A stretch of DNA of 64,000 bases from positions 310,001 through 374,000 of the forward strand of contig JASNYH010000001.1 in assembly GCA_048500255.1 (NCBI GenBank), in the 5' to 3' direction. The notes below the pieces were generated by a model. The model was given only the letters and a program-made list of their open reading frames with translations. It was not told where the DNA came from and searched no databases. Shown here in pieces: positions 54,188 through 63,738 of this stretch. Source of the DNA: JAMHWF01 sp048500255 (GTDB lineage Bacteria > Pseudomonadota > Gammaproteobacteria > Burkholderiales > Burkholderiaceae_C). A program made the translations under genes and the position numbers. Each line of letters opens with the position of its first letter. The stretch's first letter is position 1.

Positions 54188-56241
54188 CGGCGCTGCGGCT
54201 CGAGCGCGGGCGGCCCGCGCCGCTGGGCGCGCGCGTCGACGGCGACGGCGTCAACTTCGCCGTCTTCTCCGAGCACGCCGAGTCGATCGAGCTGTGCCTC
54301 TACGACGACCGCGGCGAGCGCGAGACGGCACGCCTCGCGCTGCCGGCGCGCAGCGGCGACATCTGGCACGGGCGCCTGCCCGGCGCCGGTGCCGGCCTCG
54401 TCTACGGCCTGCGCGCGCACGGGCCGTGGCGGCCCGACGACGGCCACCGGTTCAACGCCGCCAAGCTGCTGCTCGACCCCTACGCGCGTGAGATCGTCGG
54501 CCGCTTCGAATGGCGCGACGAGCACTTCGGCGCCGACCCGCGCGACAACGGCGCGTTCGCGCTGAAGGCGCGCGTCGTCGCCGACGGCGGCTACGACTGG
54601 GGCGACGACCGGCCGCCGCGCACGGCGCCGGCCGACACGCTGCTCTACGAGCTGCACGTCAAGGGCTGGACGCGGCTGCACCCCGGCGTGCCCGAGGCGC
54701 TGCGCGGCAGCTACGCCGGCCTGGCGAGCGACGCCGCGATCGACCACCTGCGCCGCCTCGGCGTCACGGCCGTGAGCCTGCTGCCGGTGCAGCAGCACCT
54801 CGACGAGCAGCACCTCGTCGCCCAGGGCCTCACGAACTACTGGGGCTACAACACGATCGGCTACTTCGCGCCCGAGCCGCGCTATGCGGCCGGCGGCACG
54901 GCGCGCGCGGCGCGCGACGAGTTTCGCGCGATGGTCCAGCGGCTGCACGCCGCGGGCATCGAAGTCATCGTCGACGTCGTCTACAACCACACCGCCGAGA
55001 CCGACGAGCACGGGCCGACGATCAGCTGGCGCGGCCTCGACAACCGCAGCTGGTACCGAACGCTACCCGGCCGCCACGCGCTCTACGAGAACACGAGCGG
55101 CTGCGGCAACACGCTCGACCTGCGCCACCCGCGCGTGCTCCAGATGGTGCTCGACAGCCTGCGCTGGTGGGCCGGCGAGATGCGCGTCGACGGCTTCCGC
55201 TTCGACCTCGCGCCGGCGCTGGCGCGCGGCGACCACCGCTACGACGCGCGCGCCGCGTTCCTCCAGGCCGTCGCTCAGGATCCGCTGCTGGCGCCGCTCA
55301 AGCGCATCGCCGAGCCCTGGGACGTCGGCCCCGGCGGCTACCAGCTCGGCCGCTTCCCGGGCGACTGGCTCGAGTGGAACGATAAGTACCGCGACACGGC
55401 GCGCAACTTCTGGCTCACCGGCCGCGCCGCGGCAGGCGAGTTCGCGCGCCGGCTGTGCGCGTCGTCCGACCTGTTCCAGCACGGGCTGCGCGCGCCCGCG
55501 GCGTCGGTCAACTACATCGCCTCGCACGACGGCTTCACGCTGCGCGACGCCGTCAGCTACGAGCACCGCCACAACCAGGCCAACGGCGAGCACAACCGCG
55601 ACGGCCACGCACACAACCACAGCTGGAACTGCGGCGTCGAGGGCGACACGAGCGATGCCGGCGTGCTTGCGCTGCGCGCGCGGCTGCAGCGCGCGCTGCT
55701 GGCGACGCTGCTGCTGTCGCAGGGCACACCGATGCTGGCCGCCGGCGACGAGCTCGGCCACACCCAGCGCGGCAACAACAACCCCTACTGCCAGGACAAC
55801 GCGACGACGTGGATCGACTGGGCGCGCGCCGATGCGTCGCTCGTCGGCTACACGGCGGCGCTCGCCGCGCTGCGCCGCGAGCTGCTGCCGCTGGGCGCCG
55901 AGTGGTACAGCGGCGGACGCGGGGCCGACGGCGAGCCCGACCTCGCCTGGTTTGCGGCCGACGGCCGCGCGCTCACCGACGACGACTGGCAGCGCCTGCC
56001 GCCACACGCCTTCGGCGCGCGCATCGGCCGACCCGGCCGGTCGCGGCGCACGCTGTTGCTGCTCGTCAATCCGCAGTCGCAGGCGCAGACATTCGGCCTG
56101 CCCGCCGGGCGCTGGCAGGCGCTGCTCGACAGCGCGTCGTCCGACGGCGCGCCGGCGTCGCGCGACGCCGAGCACGCGCTCGACGTCGCCGCGCGCAGCG
56201 TCGTGCTGCTCGCCGCGGCGGCCGCGGAGCGCGACGCATGA
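54184..56241 (+). CDS. glgX: Glycogen debranching enzyme
   Basis: Hydrolyses alpha-1,6 branches of phosphorylase-limit dextrin; GH13_11, 685 aa from GTG 54184. CBM48 (LGARVDGDGVNFAVFSEHAESIELCLYD), DVVYNHTAETDEHGPT, nucleophile Asp in VDGFRFDLAPALAR, acid/base Glu in KRIAEPWDVGPGGYQLGRFP, SHDGFTLRDAVSYEHRHN and the C-terminal beta domain. Overlaps both neighbours by 4 bp, giving strict translational coupling in the operon. Confidence 0.95.
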   Translation: MTALRLERGRPAPLGARVDGDGVNFAVFSEHAESIELCLYDDRGERETARLALPARSGDIWHGRLPGAGAGLVYGLRAHGPWRPDDGHRFNAAKLLLDPYAREIVGRFEWRDEHFGADPRDNGAFALKARVVADGGYDWGDDRPPRTAPADTLLYELHVKGWTRLHPGVPEALRGSYAGLASDAAIDHLRRLGVTAVSLLPVQQHLDEQHLVAQGLTNYWGYNTIGYFAPEPRYAAGGTARAARDEFRAMVQRLHAAGIEVIVDVVYNHTAETDEHGPTISWRGLDNRSWYRTLPGRHALYENTSGCGNTLDLRHPRVLQMVLDSLRWWAGEMRVDGFRFDLAPALARGDHRYDARAAFLQAVAQDPLLAPLKRIAEPWDVGPGGYQLGRFPGDWLEWNDKYRDTARNFWLTGRAAAGEFARRLCASSDLFQHGLRAPAASVNYIASHDGFTLRDAVSYEHRHNQANGEHNRDGHAHNHSWNCGVEGDTSDAGVLALRARLQRALLATLLLSQGTPMLAAGDELGHTQRGNNNPYCQDNATTWIDWARADASLVGYTAALAALRRELLPLGAEWYSGGRGADGEPDLAWFAADGRALTDDDWQRLPPHAFGARIGRPGRSRRTLLLLVNPQSQAQTFGLPAGRWQALLDSASSDGAPASRDAEHALDVAARSVVLLAAAAAERDA

Positions 56242-57743
56242 GGTTCGCGCGCACCAGCGGCGTGCTGCTGCATCCGACCTCGCTGCCCGGGCCCCACGGC
56301 TCGGGCGACTTCGGCGCCGCCGCGCACCATTTCGTCGACTGGCTGGTCGCCGCCGGCCAGAAGCTGTGGCAGATCCTGCCGCTGGGCGGCATCGGCCCCG
56401 GCAACTCGCCCTACATGAGCCCGTCGGCCTTCGCCGGCAATGCACTGCTGATCGACCTGGCCGATCTGCGCACGCGCGGCTGGTTGCACGACGACGAGGC
56501 GCTGCCGCCGCACTTCGACGCGCGACGCGTGGCCTATGCCGATGTCGTGCCGTGGCGGCTGTCGCGCCTCGAGCGCGCCGCCGAGCGCTTCGCCGCCGGC
56601 GGCTCGCGCGCCGGCCACGCGGCCTGCGACGACTTCTGCGCGCGCCACGCCGGCTGGCTCGACGACTACGCCCTCTTCATGGCGCTGGCCGACCACCACG
56701 CCGGGCGGCCCTGGTGCGACTGGGACGCGCCGCTGGCGCGCCGCGAGCCGGCGGCGCTGCGCCACGCGGCTCACCGCCTGGCGCCGCGCATCGCCTTCCA
56801 CAAGTTCTGCCAGTGGCGCTTCCACGAGCAGTGGCTGGCGCTGCGCCGCCACGCCAACGCGCGCGGCGTGCACATCGTCGGTGATGCGCCGATCTACGTC
56901 GCCTGGCACAGCGCCGAGGTGTGGGCGCGGCAGGAGCTGTTCGACCTCGACGCGAAGGGCCGGCCGCGCGTCGTCGCCGGGGTGCCGCCCGACTACTTCA
57001 GCGCCACCGGCCAGCGCTGGGGCAATCCGCTCTACCGCTGGGCGCGCCACGCCGACGACGGCTACGCCTGGTGGGTGGCGCGCATCCGCCACCTGCTCGA
57101 ACTGGTCGACATCGTGCGCATCGACCACTTCCGCGGTTTCGCCGGCTACTGGGAGATCCCGGCCGCTGCCGAGACGGCGGTCGACGGGCGCTGGCTGGCG
57201 GGGCCCGGCGCGCCGCTGTTCAAGGCGATCGCGCGCGCGCTCGGGCCGATCCCCGTGATCGCCGAGGATCTGGGCGTGATCACGCCCGACGTCGAGGCGC
57301 TGCGCAAGAAGTTCGGCCTGCCCGGCATGTGCGTGCTGCAGTTCGCCTTCGGCGACGACAGCGGCAACCGCTACCTGCCGCACTACCACCAGCCCGACAG
57401 CGTGATCTACACCGGCACGCACGACAACGACACCAGCGTCGGCTGGTGGAAGACGGCGAGCGACAAGGAGCGCGCCCAGCTGCGCGCCTATCTCGACACC
57501 GACGGCGCCGAGATCCACTGGGACCTGATCCGCGCCGCTTGCGCGTCGGTCGCCGACACGGCGATCTATCCGCTGCAGGACGTGCTCGGCCTGGGCAGCG
57601 AGCACCGCATGAACCTGCCCGGCCACGCCGAAGGCCACTGGGCGTGGCGCTTCGAGTGGTCGCAGGTGCAGCCGCAGCATGCGGAGCGCCTGGCGGCGCT
57701 GGCGCGCATCTACGGCCGCGACGGCACGCCGATGCGGCCGTGA
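56238..57743 (+). CDS. malQ: 4-alpha-glucanotransferase (amylomaltase)
   Basis: Disproportionates maltodextrins, recycling short chains left by GlgP/GlgX; GH77, 501 aa. Starts MRFARTSGVLLHPTSLPGPHGSGDFG. Motifs: LPLGGIGPGNSPYMSPSAFAGN, HIVGDAPIYVAWHSAEVW, catalytic Asp region VRIDHFRGFAGYW, Glu in IAEDLGVITPDVEALR, and TGTHDNDTSVGWW. The ATG overlaps the glgX stop. Its end is convergent with the LivK-type gene, 10 bp apart. Confidence 0.95.
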   Translation: MRFARTSGVLLHPTSLPGPHGSGDFGAAAHHFVDWLVAAGQKLWQILPLGGIGPGNSPYMSPSAFAGNALLIDLADLRTRGWLHDDEALPPHFDARRVAYADVVPWRLSRLERAAERFAAGGSRAGHAACDDFCARHAGWLDDYALFMALADHHAGRPWCDWDAPLARREPAALRHAAHRLAPRIAFHKFCQWRFHEQWLALRRHANARGVHIVGDAPIYVAWHSAEVWARQELFDLDAKGRPRVVAGVPPDYFSATGQRWGNPLYRWARHADDGYAWWVARIRHLLELVDIVRIDHFRGFAGYWEIPAAAETAVDGRWLAGPGAPLFKAIARALGPIPVIAEDLGVITPDVEALRKKFGLPGMCVLQFAFGDDSGNRYLPHYHQPDSVIYTGTHDNDTSVGWWKTASDKERAQLRAYLDTDGAEIHWDLIRAACASVADTAIYPLQDVLGLGSEHRMNLPGHAEGHWAWRFEWSQVQPQHAERLAALARIYGRDGTPMRP

Positions 57744-57753
57744 GCGCAGTGCT

Positions 57754-58884
57754 TCAGTTCAGCGGCACCTTCTTGCCGGCCTTGTAGGTCGACAGCGTCA
57801 TCGCGGGCACCTTGAGGTCGCCGACGTCGTCGAACTGGATGCGCGCCGTCACGCCCTGGAAGTCGGCCTTGCCGATGAACGGCGTGTAGACCTTCGGGTC
57901 GGCCGAGTTGGCGCGCACCATCGCGTCGACGAGCACCATCGTCGCGTCGTAGACGTAGGGCGCGTAGAGCTGGAACTGGTTCGGGAACTTGGCGTCGTAG
58001 CGCTTCTTCCACTCGGCGCCGCCCTTCATCTTCTCGAGCGACACGCCGCCTTCGGCGCAGACCACGTTGTCGAGCGTGCGCGCGCCGCCCGACATCTCGG
58101 CCACCTTGACGGTGCAGATGCCGTCGCCGCCGAAGTACTTGACCTTCGTCATGCCGAGCTGCTGCATCTGGCGCAGCATCGGGCCGGCCTGCGTGTCCAT
58201 GCCGCCGTAGAAGATGCCGTCGGGGTTCTTGGCCTTGATGGCGGTGAGGATCGCCATGAAGTCGGTCGCACGATCCGTCGTGTACTGCTCGTCGACGATC
58301 TGGATGCCGTTGGCGGCGGCCGTCTTCTTGAACACCTCGGCGACGCCCTGGCCGTAGGCCGTGCGGTCGTCGATCATCGCGATGCGCTTGAGCTTGAGGT
58401 TGTTGGCGGCATGCAGGGCCAGGCCGGCGCCGAGCGCGTTGTCGTTGGCGAGCACGCGAAACGTCGTCTTGTAGCCCTGCTGCGTCAGCTTGGGATTCGT
58501 CGACGACGGCGAGATGTGCGGGATACCGCAATCGTTGTAGACCTTCGACGCCGGGATCGACGTGCCGGAGTTGAGGTGGCCGACGACGCCGTTGACCTTG
58601 GCGTCGCACAGCTTCTGCGCCGCCGCCGTGCCCTGCTTCGGGTCGGCCGCATCGTCCTCGGCGAGCAACTCGAAGCGCACCTTCTTGCCGCCGATCGTGA
58701 CGCCGCGCGCGTTCAGGTCGTCGATCGCCATGCGCGCGCCGTTCTCGTTGTCCTTTCCGTAGTGCGCCTGCGGGCCCGACACCGGCCCGACGTGGCCGAT
58801 GCGCACCACCATGTCCTGCGCCCATGCACCCGCAGCGCCGAGCGCAACCGTTGCAGCCGCGATCACGTTCAGTCTGAGTCGCAT
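57754..58884 (-). CDS. Branched-chain amino acid ABC transporter substrate-binding protein (LivK/LivJ type)
   Basis: Periplasmic binding protein, 376 aa from ATG 58884, preceded by a near-perfect AAGGAGGT; the longer ATG at 58899 lacks one. Signal peptide MRLRLNVIAAATVALGAAGAWAQ. Type I fold: VVRIGHVGPVSGPQAHYGKDNENGARMAIDDLNA, VNGVVGHLNSGTSIPASKVY, IPHISPSSTNPKLTQQG, AMIDDRTAYGQGVAEVF. Ligand may be Leu/Ile/Val or another small amide. No permease or ATPase gene adjoins, so it is an orphan component here. Confidence 0.94.
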   Translation of the reverse strand: MRLRLNVIAAATVALGAAGAWAQDMVVRIGHVGPVSGPQAHYGKDNENGARMAIDDLNARGVTIGGKKVRFELLAEDDAADPKQGTAAAQKLCDAKVNGVVGHLNSGTSIPASKVYNDCGIPHISPSSTNPKLTQQGYKTTFRVLANDNALGAGLALHAANNLKLKRIAMIDDRTAYGQGVAEVFKKTAAANGIQIVDEQYTTDRATDFMAILTAIKAKNPDGIFYGGMDTQAGPMLRQMQQLGMTKVKYFGGDGICTVKVAEMSGGARTLDNVVCAEGGVSLEKMKGGAEWKKRYDAKFPNQFQLYAPYVYDATMVLVDAMVRANSADPKVYTPFIGKADFQGVTARIQFDDVGDLKVPAMTLSTYKAGKKVPLN

Positions 58885-58985
58885 CGATACCTCCTTCATG
58901 GAATGTAGGGAGACGGGCCCCCTCGGACCCGGGCGCCGCAGACGATACCCTAAATCGGAACGGCTTCGCGCCGCAGACCGCCGCG

Positions 58986-61616
58986 CTACGGGGGCGTCAG
59001 GGTCACGATCAGCGTCCCCACCTTGTAGGTGTTGGCATTCCTCTCATCGAGCACGCCGGGCCCCGTGGCGAGGGCGTAGTCCGTCCACGGATTGCCTCCC
59101 GAGAGCCCGACGAGGATGTCGTAGGTGCCCGGCGTGGTCGGCGCGGTGATCGCGCGCGTCTCGGCGAACGGTCCCGGCGCCCATGTCGCCGAGGTGGTCC
59201 AGTGATCGTCGACCGACGCCGCGAGGCTTCCGTTGAGGTTGAGGTGCATGAACTGCAGCAGGTTCGCGCTCATCGGCTGGCGGTACCAGTTGAGTTTGAC
59301 GTTGACCCTGCTGCCCGGAAGCGCGTAGTAGGCGGAAGGAGTCGCGAGATCGACGCGTGTGGTCAGCGGCACGTCCGAGACCGCCGGAGGAGGCACGGTA
59401 CCGGTCTGCACGTAGCTGCGCACCGCATTCATCCAGTTGTTCATGATGACGAGGCGCGCGGACTCGTTGGGATGAAGTCCGTCACTCACGTACATCGAGC
59501 TCGACACGCCGGTCAGCGACGGCACGAAGAAGACGTTGTAGTAGATGCTCGGCCCCGCCGGTGCCTTGGCAAGCACCATCTGCTGGATCTTGCTGTACAT
59601 GCTGGTCATCGGGTCCGAGGCGCGCTCGAAGTTCGAGACGAGCACGGCCGTGCGCGGATTGCGCGCGTGGATGCGGTCGACGATGGCTGCGATGCGGCTC
59701 ACGACGGCATCCTGTGCGGCAGGATCGTTGGGAAAGTACCCGTCGTTCACGCCGATGTTGAGGAGCACGATGTCGGGCGTCACCTGATCGACCCAGCCGT
59801 CGATCTGGGGCAGCGTGTCGGTGGTGCTCCATCCGCTGCGGCCGATCTGCGCCGTCGTGACCGGAGCGACGATGACGGGCTCGCCCGGATTCACGTAGCC
59901 GAAGGCCGCCGAGTTCTTGCCGATCGCACTCAATGCCTGAGTGATCGTCTGGTAACCGGGGAACGCCGCGAGGTTCTCGGTATTCGAGTCGCCGATCGGC
60001 ATGATCCTCCATGAGTTCCCGATCTGCGGCGACACGCTGGCACTGGCCACCGCGATGCTGAACGACTGCGTGGCCGCCAGGCCGCCCGGATCGGCCACGC
60101 GCGCGGTCACGGCCTGGCTGCCCGTCTGCGCGGCCGTGGGCGTCCAGGCGATCTGGCCGGTGCCGGCGTTGATCGTCATCCCGGCCGGCGCCTGCGTCAG
60201 CGAATAGCTCAGCGTGTCGCCGTTCGCGTCGGTCGCGTTGACGTCGTAGCTGTAGACCGCGCCGACCGTCGCCGTCGTGACCGGCGTGGAGGTGAGTTGC
60301 GGCGCGACGTTCGCCGCGGCCGTCACGTTGACGGTGAACGACTGCGTGGCCGCCAGGCCGCCCGGATCGGCCGCGCGCACGGTCACGGCCTGATTGCCCG
60401 CCTGCGCCGACGTGGGCGTCCAGGCGATCAGGCCGCTGGCGGCGTTGATCGTCATCCCGGCCGGCGCCTGCGTCAGCGAATAGCTCAGCGTGTCGCCGTT
60501 CGCATCGATGGCGTTGACGTCGTAGCCGTATGCCACGCCCGCCATCGCGGCAAGGAGCGGCGTCGACGTGATCTGCGGCGCGACGTTCGCCGACGCCACG
60601 CTGACGGTGAACGACTGTGTCACGGCCAGGCCGCCCGGATCGGCCGCGCGCACCGTCACGGCCTGGTTGCCGGTCTGCGCGGAGGCGGGCGTCCAGGCGA
60701 TCAGGCCGCTGGCGGCGTTGATCGTCATCCCGGCCGGCGCCTGCGTCAGCGAATAGCTCAGCGTGTCGCCGTTCGCATCGGTCGCGTTGACGTCGTAGTT
60801 GTAGACGGCACCGACCAGTGCAGCGGTGATCGGCGTCGACGTGATCTGCGGCGCGACGTTCGCCGCCGAAACGCTGATCGCGAACGACTGCGTCACGGCC
60901 AAGCCACCTGGATCGACCACACGCACGGTCACGGCCCTGTTGCCGGTCTGCGAGGACGTGGGCGTCCAGGCGATCAGGCCGCTGCTGGAGTTGATCGTCA
61001 TGCCGGAAGGCTTCGTCGGCAGCGAATAGCGCAACGTGCCGCCGTTGGCATCGGTGGCATTGACGTCGTATTTGTAGCTCACCCCCACCGTGGCACTGGT
61101 CACGGGCGCGGACGTGATCTGCGGCGCGACGTTCCCCACGCCACCGACGGTGATCGTTCCGACCTTGTAGCGATGGTCGCCGCCGAGATCTGTGACGCCC
61201 GTTCCGGCAACGAGCGCAAGGTCGGTCCAGGGATTGCCGCCGGACAGCCCGACGCGGATGTCGTAGGTGCCGACGGCCATCGCCGATGGCACCGTGATCG
61301 TGCGAGTCTGAGCGAACGGTCCGGCGGTCCAGGTCGCAGAGGTGGTCCAGTGATCGTCGACCGACCAGACTTGGCCGGCGGAATTCTGAAAGTGCACGAA
61401 CTGGAGATAGTTCGCCGCCATCGGCATGCGATACCAGTTGAGCGTGATCGCCACCGTCCCGCCGGGGCTGGCGGCATACGTCGCGGGCGTGGCCAGGTCG
61501 GCGCGTGTCGTCGCCGGTGTTTGCGCCTGCGCCGCCGCCATCAGAGAGGCACAGGCGGCAAGAACGCCCATGCACAGAAGCCGGGCCACTTTCAATCTGT
61601 CGAGGATCACGACCAC
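58986..61616 (-). CDS. Secreted SGNH hydrolase with four Ig-like repeats and duplicated flanking modules
   Basis: Large extracellular protein, 876 aa (start GTG 61616; GTG 61610 is better spaced from GGGAG). Signal peptide to ~31 (AQAQ). Module A1 ~36-158; four near-identical ~90-residue Ig/cadherin-like repeats at ~163-250, 254-342, 345-433 and 437-525 (VAPQITS...YDVNATDANGDTLSYSL...GMTINAASGLIAWTP). SGNH/GDSL esterase domain ~535-738 with Ser544 (IGDSNTENL), Asn624 (IGVNDGY) and Asp712/His715 (DGLHP). Module A2 ~753-872 is a copy of A1 (LNWYRQPMSANLLQFMH; SVDDHWTTSATW; VGLSGGNPWTD). Probable carbohydrate-ester or polysaccharide-active enzyme (inference). Confidence 0.88.
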   Translation of the reverse strand: MVVILDRLKVARLLCMGVLAACASLMAAAQAQTPATTRADLATPATYAASPGGTVAITLNWYRMPMAANYLQFVHFQNSAGQVWSVDDHWTTSATWTAGPFAQTRTITVPSAMAVGTYDIRVGLSGGNPWTDLALVAGTGVTDLGGDHRYKVGTITVGGVGNVAPQITSAPVTSATVGVSYKYDVNATDANGGTLRYSLPTKPSGMTINSSSGLIAWTPTSSQTGNRAVTVRVVDPGGLAVTQSFAISVSAANVAPQITSTPITAALVGAVYNYDVNATDANGDTLSYSLTQAPAGMTINAASGLIAWTPASAQTGNQAVTVRAADPGGLAVTQSFTVSVASANVAPQITSTPLLAAMAGVAYGYDVNAIDANGDTLSYSLTQAPAGMTINAASGLIAWTPTSAQAGNQAVTVRAADPGGLAATQSFTVNVTAAANVAPQLTSTPVTTATVGAVYSYDVNATDANGDTLSYSLTQAPAGMTINAGTGQIAWTPTAAQTGSQAVTARVADPGGLAATQSFSIAVASASVSPQIGNSWRIMPIGDSNTENLAAFPGYQTITQALSAIGKNSAAFGYVNPGEPVIVAPVTTAQIGRSGWSTTDTLPQIDGWVDQVTPDIVLLNIGVNDGYFPNDPAAQDAVVSRIAAIVDRIHARNPRTAVLVSNFERASDPMTSMYSKIQQMVLAKAPAGPSIYYNVFFVPSLTGVSSSMYVSDGLHPNESARLVIMNNWMNAVRSYVQTGTVPPPAVSDVPLTTRVDLATPSAYYALPGSRVNVKLNWYRQPMSANLLQFMHLNLNGSLAASVDDHWTTSATWAPGPFAETRAITAPTTPGTYDILVGLSGGNPWTDYALATGPGVLDERNANTYKVGTLIVTLTPP

Positions 61617-61829
61617 TCTCCCTGTTCACGATTGATGTGCACCGGCCGGCTCGCCCTCGGCGAAACCCGGCAGCGAAGATCATCCAGACTGCCTGCTTCG
61701 CCCTGCCGGCGGCAAGACGTGAGTCAACAGGCGCCCTATTGTTCGCGCAGTCGTGACTGAAGATGCACGCGCGTATCGAACGACCCCTGATTCGCGGGAT
61801 GCGCGGGCATCGCAGCCCGAGGCCGGGAA
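61617..61829. other. Gene-free interval upstream of the SGNH hydrolase gene
   Basis: This 213-bp interval between holC and the SGNH gene encodes nothing convincing in any frame. The minus strand can form several GC hairpins (for example around 61640-61665), and TTGACT at about 61724-61729 on that strand is a possible -35, but no matching -10 was found. No known riboswitch core was recognised. Confidence 0.5.
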
Positions 61830-62258
61830 TCAGCCCAAGGCGTGATGCGCGACGGCGTAGCCGCGTTCGCGGTAATGCCGCCAGCGACGGCGTGCGGCAA
61901 GCACCTGGGCTTCGTCGGTGCCGACCAGCTCGATCACGCGCCGATAGCTCTCGAAGCCCGGGGCCGGATCGACATCGATGTTGACGAGCACGTCATGCGT
62001 CGGTGCGGAGGCTCCCGGCAGCGTGAGCCAGATCGGCGTGCGGCGCAGCCGTGGCGCGACGACCTCCCCTTCGCGCAGCAGCCGGTGCGCGACGAAGTCG
62101 AGCGGATCGAAGGTCCACAGCATCGGGTCGAGACGCTCGAGCGTCTCGGCCGGCGCCGTCACGACCACCTCCGCGCCCTGCTGCAGCGCCTTGCGCAGCA
62201 GGCGACACGCATATCCCAGCGGGTCGGGCAGCTGCGTGTGGAAGCTGACTTCCGTCAT
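61830..62258 (-). CDS. holC: DNA polymerase III chi subunit
   Basis: Clamp-loader accessory subunit that contacts SSB; 142 aa. MTEVSFHTQLPDPLGYACRLLRKALQQG, VVVTAPAETLERLDPMLWTFDPLDFVAHRLL, and RTPIWLTLPG, followed by HDVLVNIDVDPAPGFESYRRVIELVG. The ATG overlaps the pepA stop (ATGA). The pepA-holC order is conserved in proteobacteria. Confidence 0.93.
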   Translation of the reverse strand: MTEVSFHTQLPDPLGYACRLLRKALQQGAEVVVTAPAETLERLDPMLWTFDPLDFVAHRLLREGEVVAPRLRRTPIWLTLPGASAPTHDVLVNIDVDPAPGFESYRRVIELVGTDEAQVLAARRRWRHYRERGYAVAHHALG

Positions 62259-63712
62259 CCGGCGTTGCGCAGCACGAAGTGCGTCAGCAGCGCCACCGGC
62301 CGCCCGGTGGCGCCCTTGGCGGCGCCCGACTTCCACGCCGTGCCGGCGATGTCGAGGTGCGCCCAGCGGTACTTCTTCGTGAACCGCCGCAGGAACATCG
62401 CCGCCGTGATCGAGCCGCCGGCGCGCGCGCCGACGTTGGCCATGTCGGCGAAGTTGCTCTTGAGCGCCTCGTCGTATTCGTCGTCGAGCGGCATGCGCCA
62501 GCAGGTGTCGCCGGTCGCGTCGCCGGCGGCGAGCAGCTCGCGCGCCAGTTCGTCGTCGGAGGTGAAAAGGCCCGAGTGCAGGTGGCCGAGCGCGATGACG
62601 CAGGCGCCGGTGAGCGTCGCGATGTCGACGACGGCCGCCGGCGCCAGCCGCTCGGCATAGGTCAGCGCGTCACACAGGATCAGCCGGCCCTCGGCGTCGG
62701 TGTTGAGAATCTCGATCGTTTGGCCCGACAGGCTGGCGACGACGTCGCCCGGCTTGACGGCGCGCCCGCCCGGCATGTTCTCGCAGGTCGGGATCAGGCC
62801 GACGACGTTGACGCGCGGCTTCAGCTCGGCGACGGCGCGCAGCGTGCCGAGCACGCTGGCCGCGCCGCCCATATCGAACTTCATCTCGTCCATCTCGGCG
62901 GCCGGCTTGATCGAGATGCCGCCGGTGTCGAACGTGATGCCCTTGCCCACCAGCACGAGCGGCGGCTGCGACTTCGGCGCGCCGTCGTAGCGCAGCACGA
63001 TGAAGCGCGGCGGCTCGTGCGAGCCCTGCGTGACGGCGAGGAAGGCGCCCATGCCGAGCTTCTCGATCGCGGCGCGGTCGAACACCTGCGCCTTCAGCCC
63101 GGCCTCGCGCGCGAGCTTTTTCGCCTGCTCGCCGAGCCAGGCCGGCGTGCAGTGGTTGCCGGGGCGGTTCGCGCACTCGCGCGCCAGCGTCACGCCGGCA
63201 GCGATCGCGCGGCCGCGCGTCAGGCCCTGCTGCACCGCCTTGGCCTCGGCCTTGCCGCTGGCCAGCGTGACGCGTGCCAGCGCCGGCGCCTTCGGCGCGC
63301 TCGGTCGCGCGTGGCGGTAGACGTAGACGGCGTCGGCCACCGCGGCGGCGACCGCCTCGGCGTGCTCGGCCGTCAGCGCCTCGCCGCCGGCCAGCGCGAC
63401 GGCGACGTGGCGCGCGCCGAGCGGCTTGAGCACGGCCAGCGCCGCGACGAGCGCGCCGCGGAACGACTTCAGCCCCGGCGCCGGCGCCGCCGCGAAGACG
63501 ACGCGCCGCGCCTTCACGCCGGCCGGCCGGTGCAGGTAGAGCGTGCGGCCGGCCTTCAGCTCGAAGTCGCCGGCAGCGATCGCGTCGGCCAGCAACGATG
63601 CCAGCGCGCCGTCGAGCCCGGCCGGCCGCGCATCGTGCAGCACGAGCACGAGCGCGTCGGCGGCGGCCTGCGACAACACGTCGACGTCGATGACCTGACT
63701 GCGCAACTCCAT
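62255..63712 (-). CDS. pepA: Leucyl aminopeptidase (cytosol aminopeptidase M17)
   Basis: Di-zinc hexameric aminopeptidase, which in some bacteria is also a DNA-binding recombination accessory factor; 485 aa. N-terminal domain (MELRSQVIDVDVLSQAAADALVLVLHD); catalytic domain with the metal and active-site segments VGKGITFDTGGISIKP, FDMGGAASVLG and NTDAEGRLILCDALTYAE. Divergent from lptF with only 26 bp between start codons. Confidence 0.96.
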   Translation of the reverse strand: MELRSQVIDVDVLSQAAADALVLVLHDARPAGLDGALASLLADAIAAGDFELKAGRTLYLHRPAGVKARRVVFAAAPAPGLKSFRGALVAALAVLKPLGARHVAVALAGGEALTAEHAEAVAAAVADAVYVYRHARPSAPKAPALARVTLASGKAEAKAVQQGLTRGRAIAAGVTLARECANRPGNHCTPAWLGEQAKKLAREAGLKAQVFDRAAIEKLGMGAFLAVTQGSHEPPRFIVLRYDGAPKSQPPLVLVGKGITFDTGGISIKPAAEMDEMKFDMGGAASVLGTLRAVAELKPRVNVVGLIPTCENMPGGRAVKPGDVVASLSGQTIEILNTDAEGRLILCDALTYAERLAPAAVVDIATLTGACVIALGHLHSGLFTSDDELARELLAAGDATGDTCWRMPLDDEYDEALKSNFADMANVGARAGGSITAAMFLRRFTKKYRWAHLDIAGTAWKSGAAKGATGRPVALLTHFVLRNAG

Positions 63713-63738
63713 GTTCGTTCCCGAGTGACAATGCGGCC

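Noticed and set aside
60040..61130. Regular ~270-bp repeats as a CRISPR or satellite array
   Set aside because: The repeats are in frame and encode four Ig-like domains of the SGNH protein; unit length and coding nature exclude CRISPR. No CRISPR array was seen anywhere in the window.
61617..61829. Cyclic-di-GMP or other riboswitch upstream of the secreted SGNH hydrolase
   Set aside because: Hairpins are present but no conserved riboswitch core sequence could be identified by eye.
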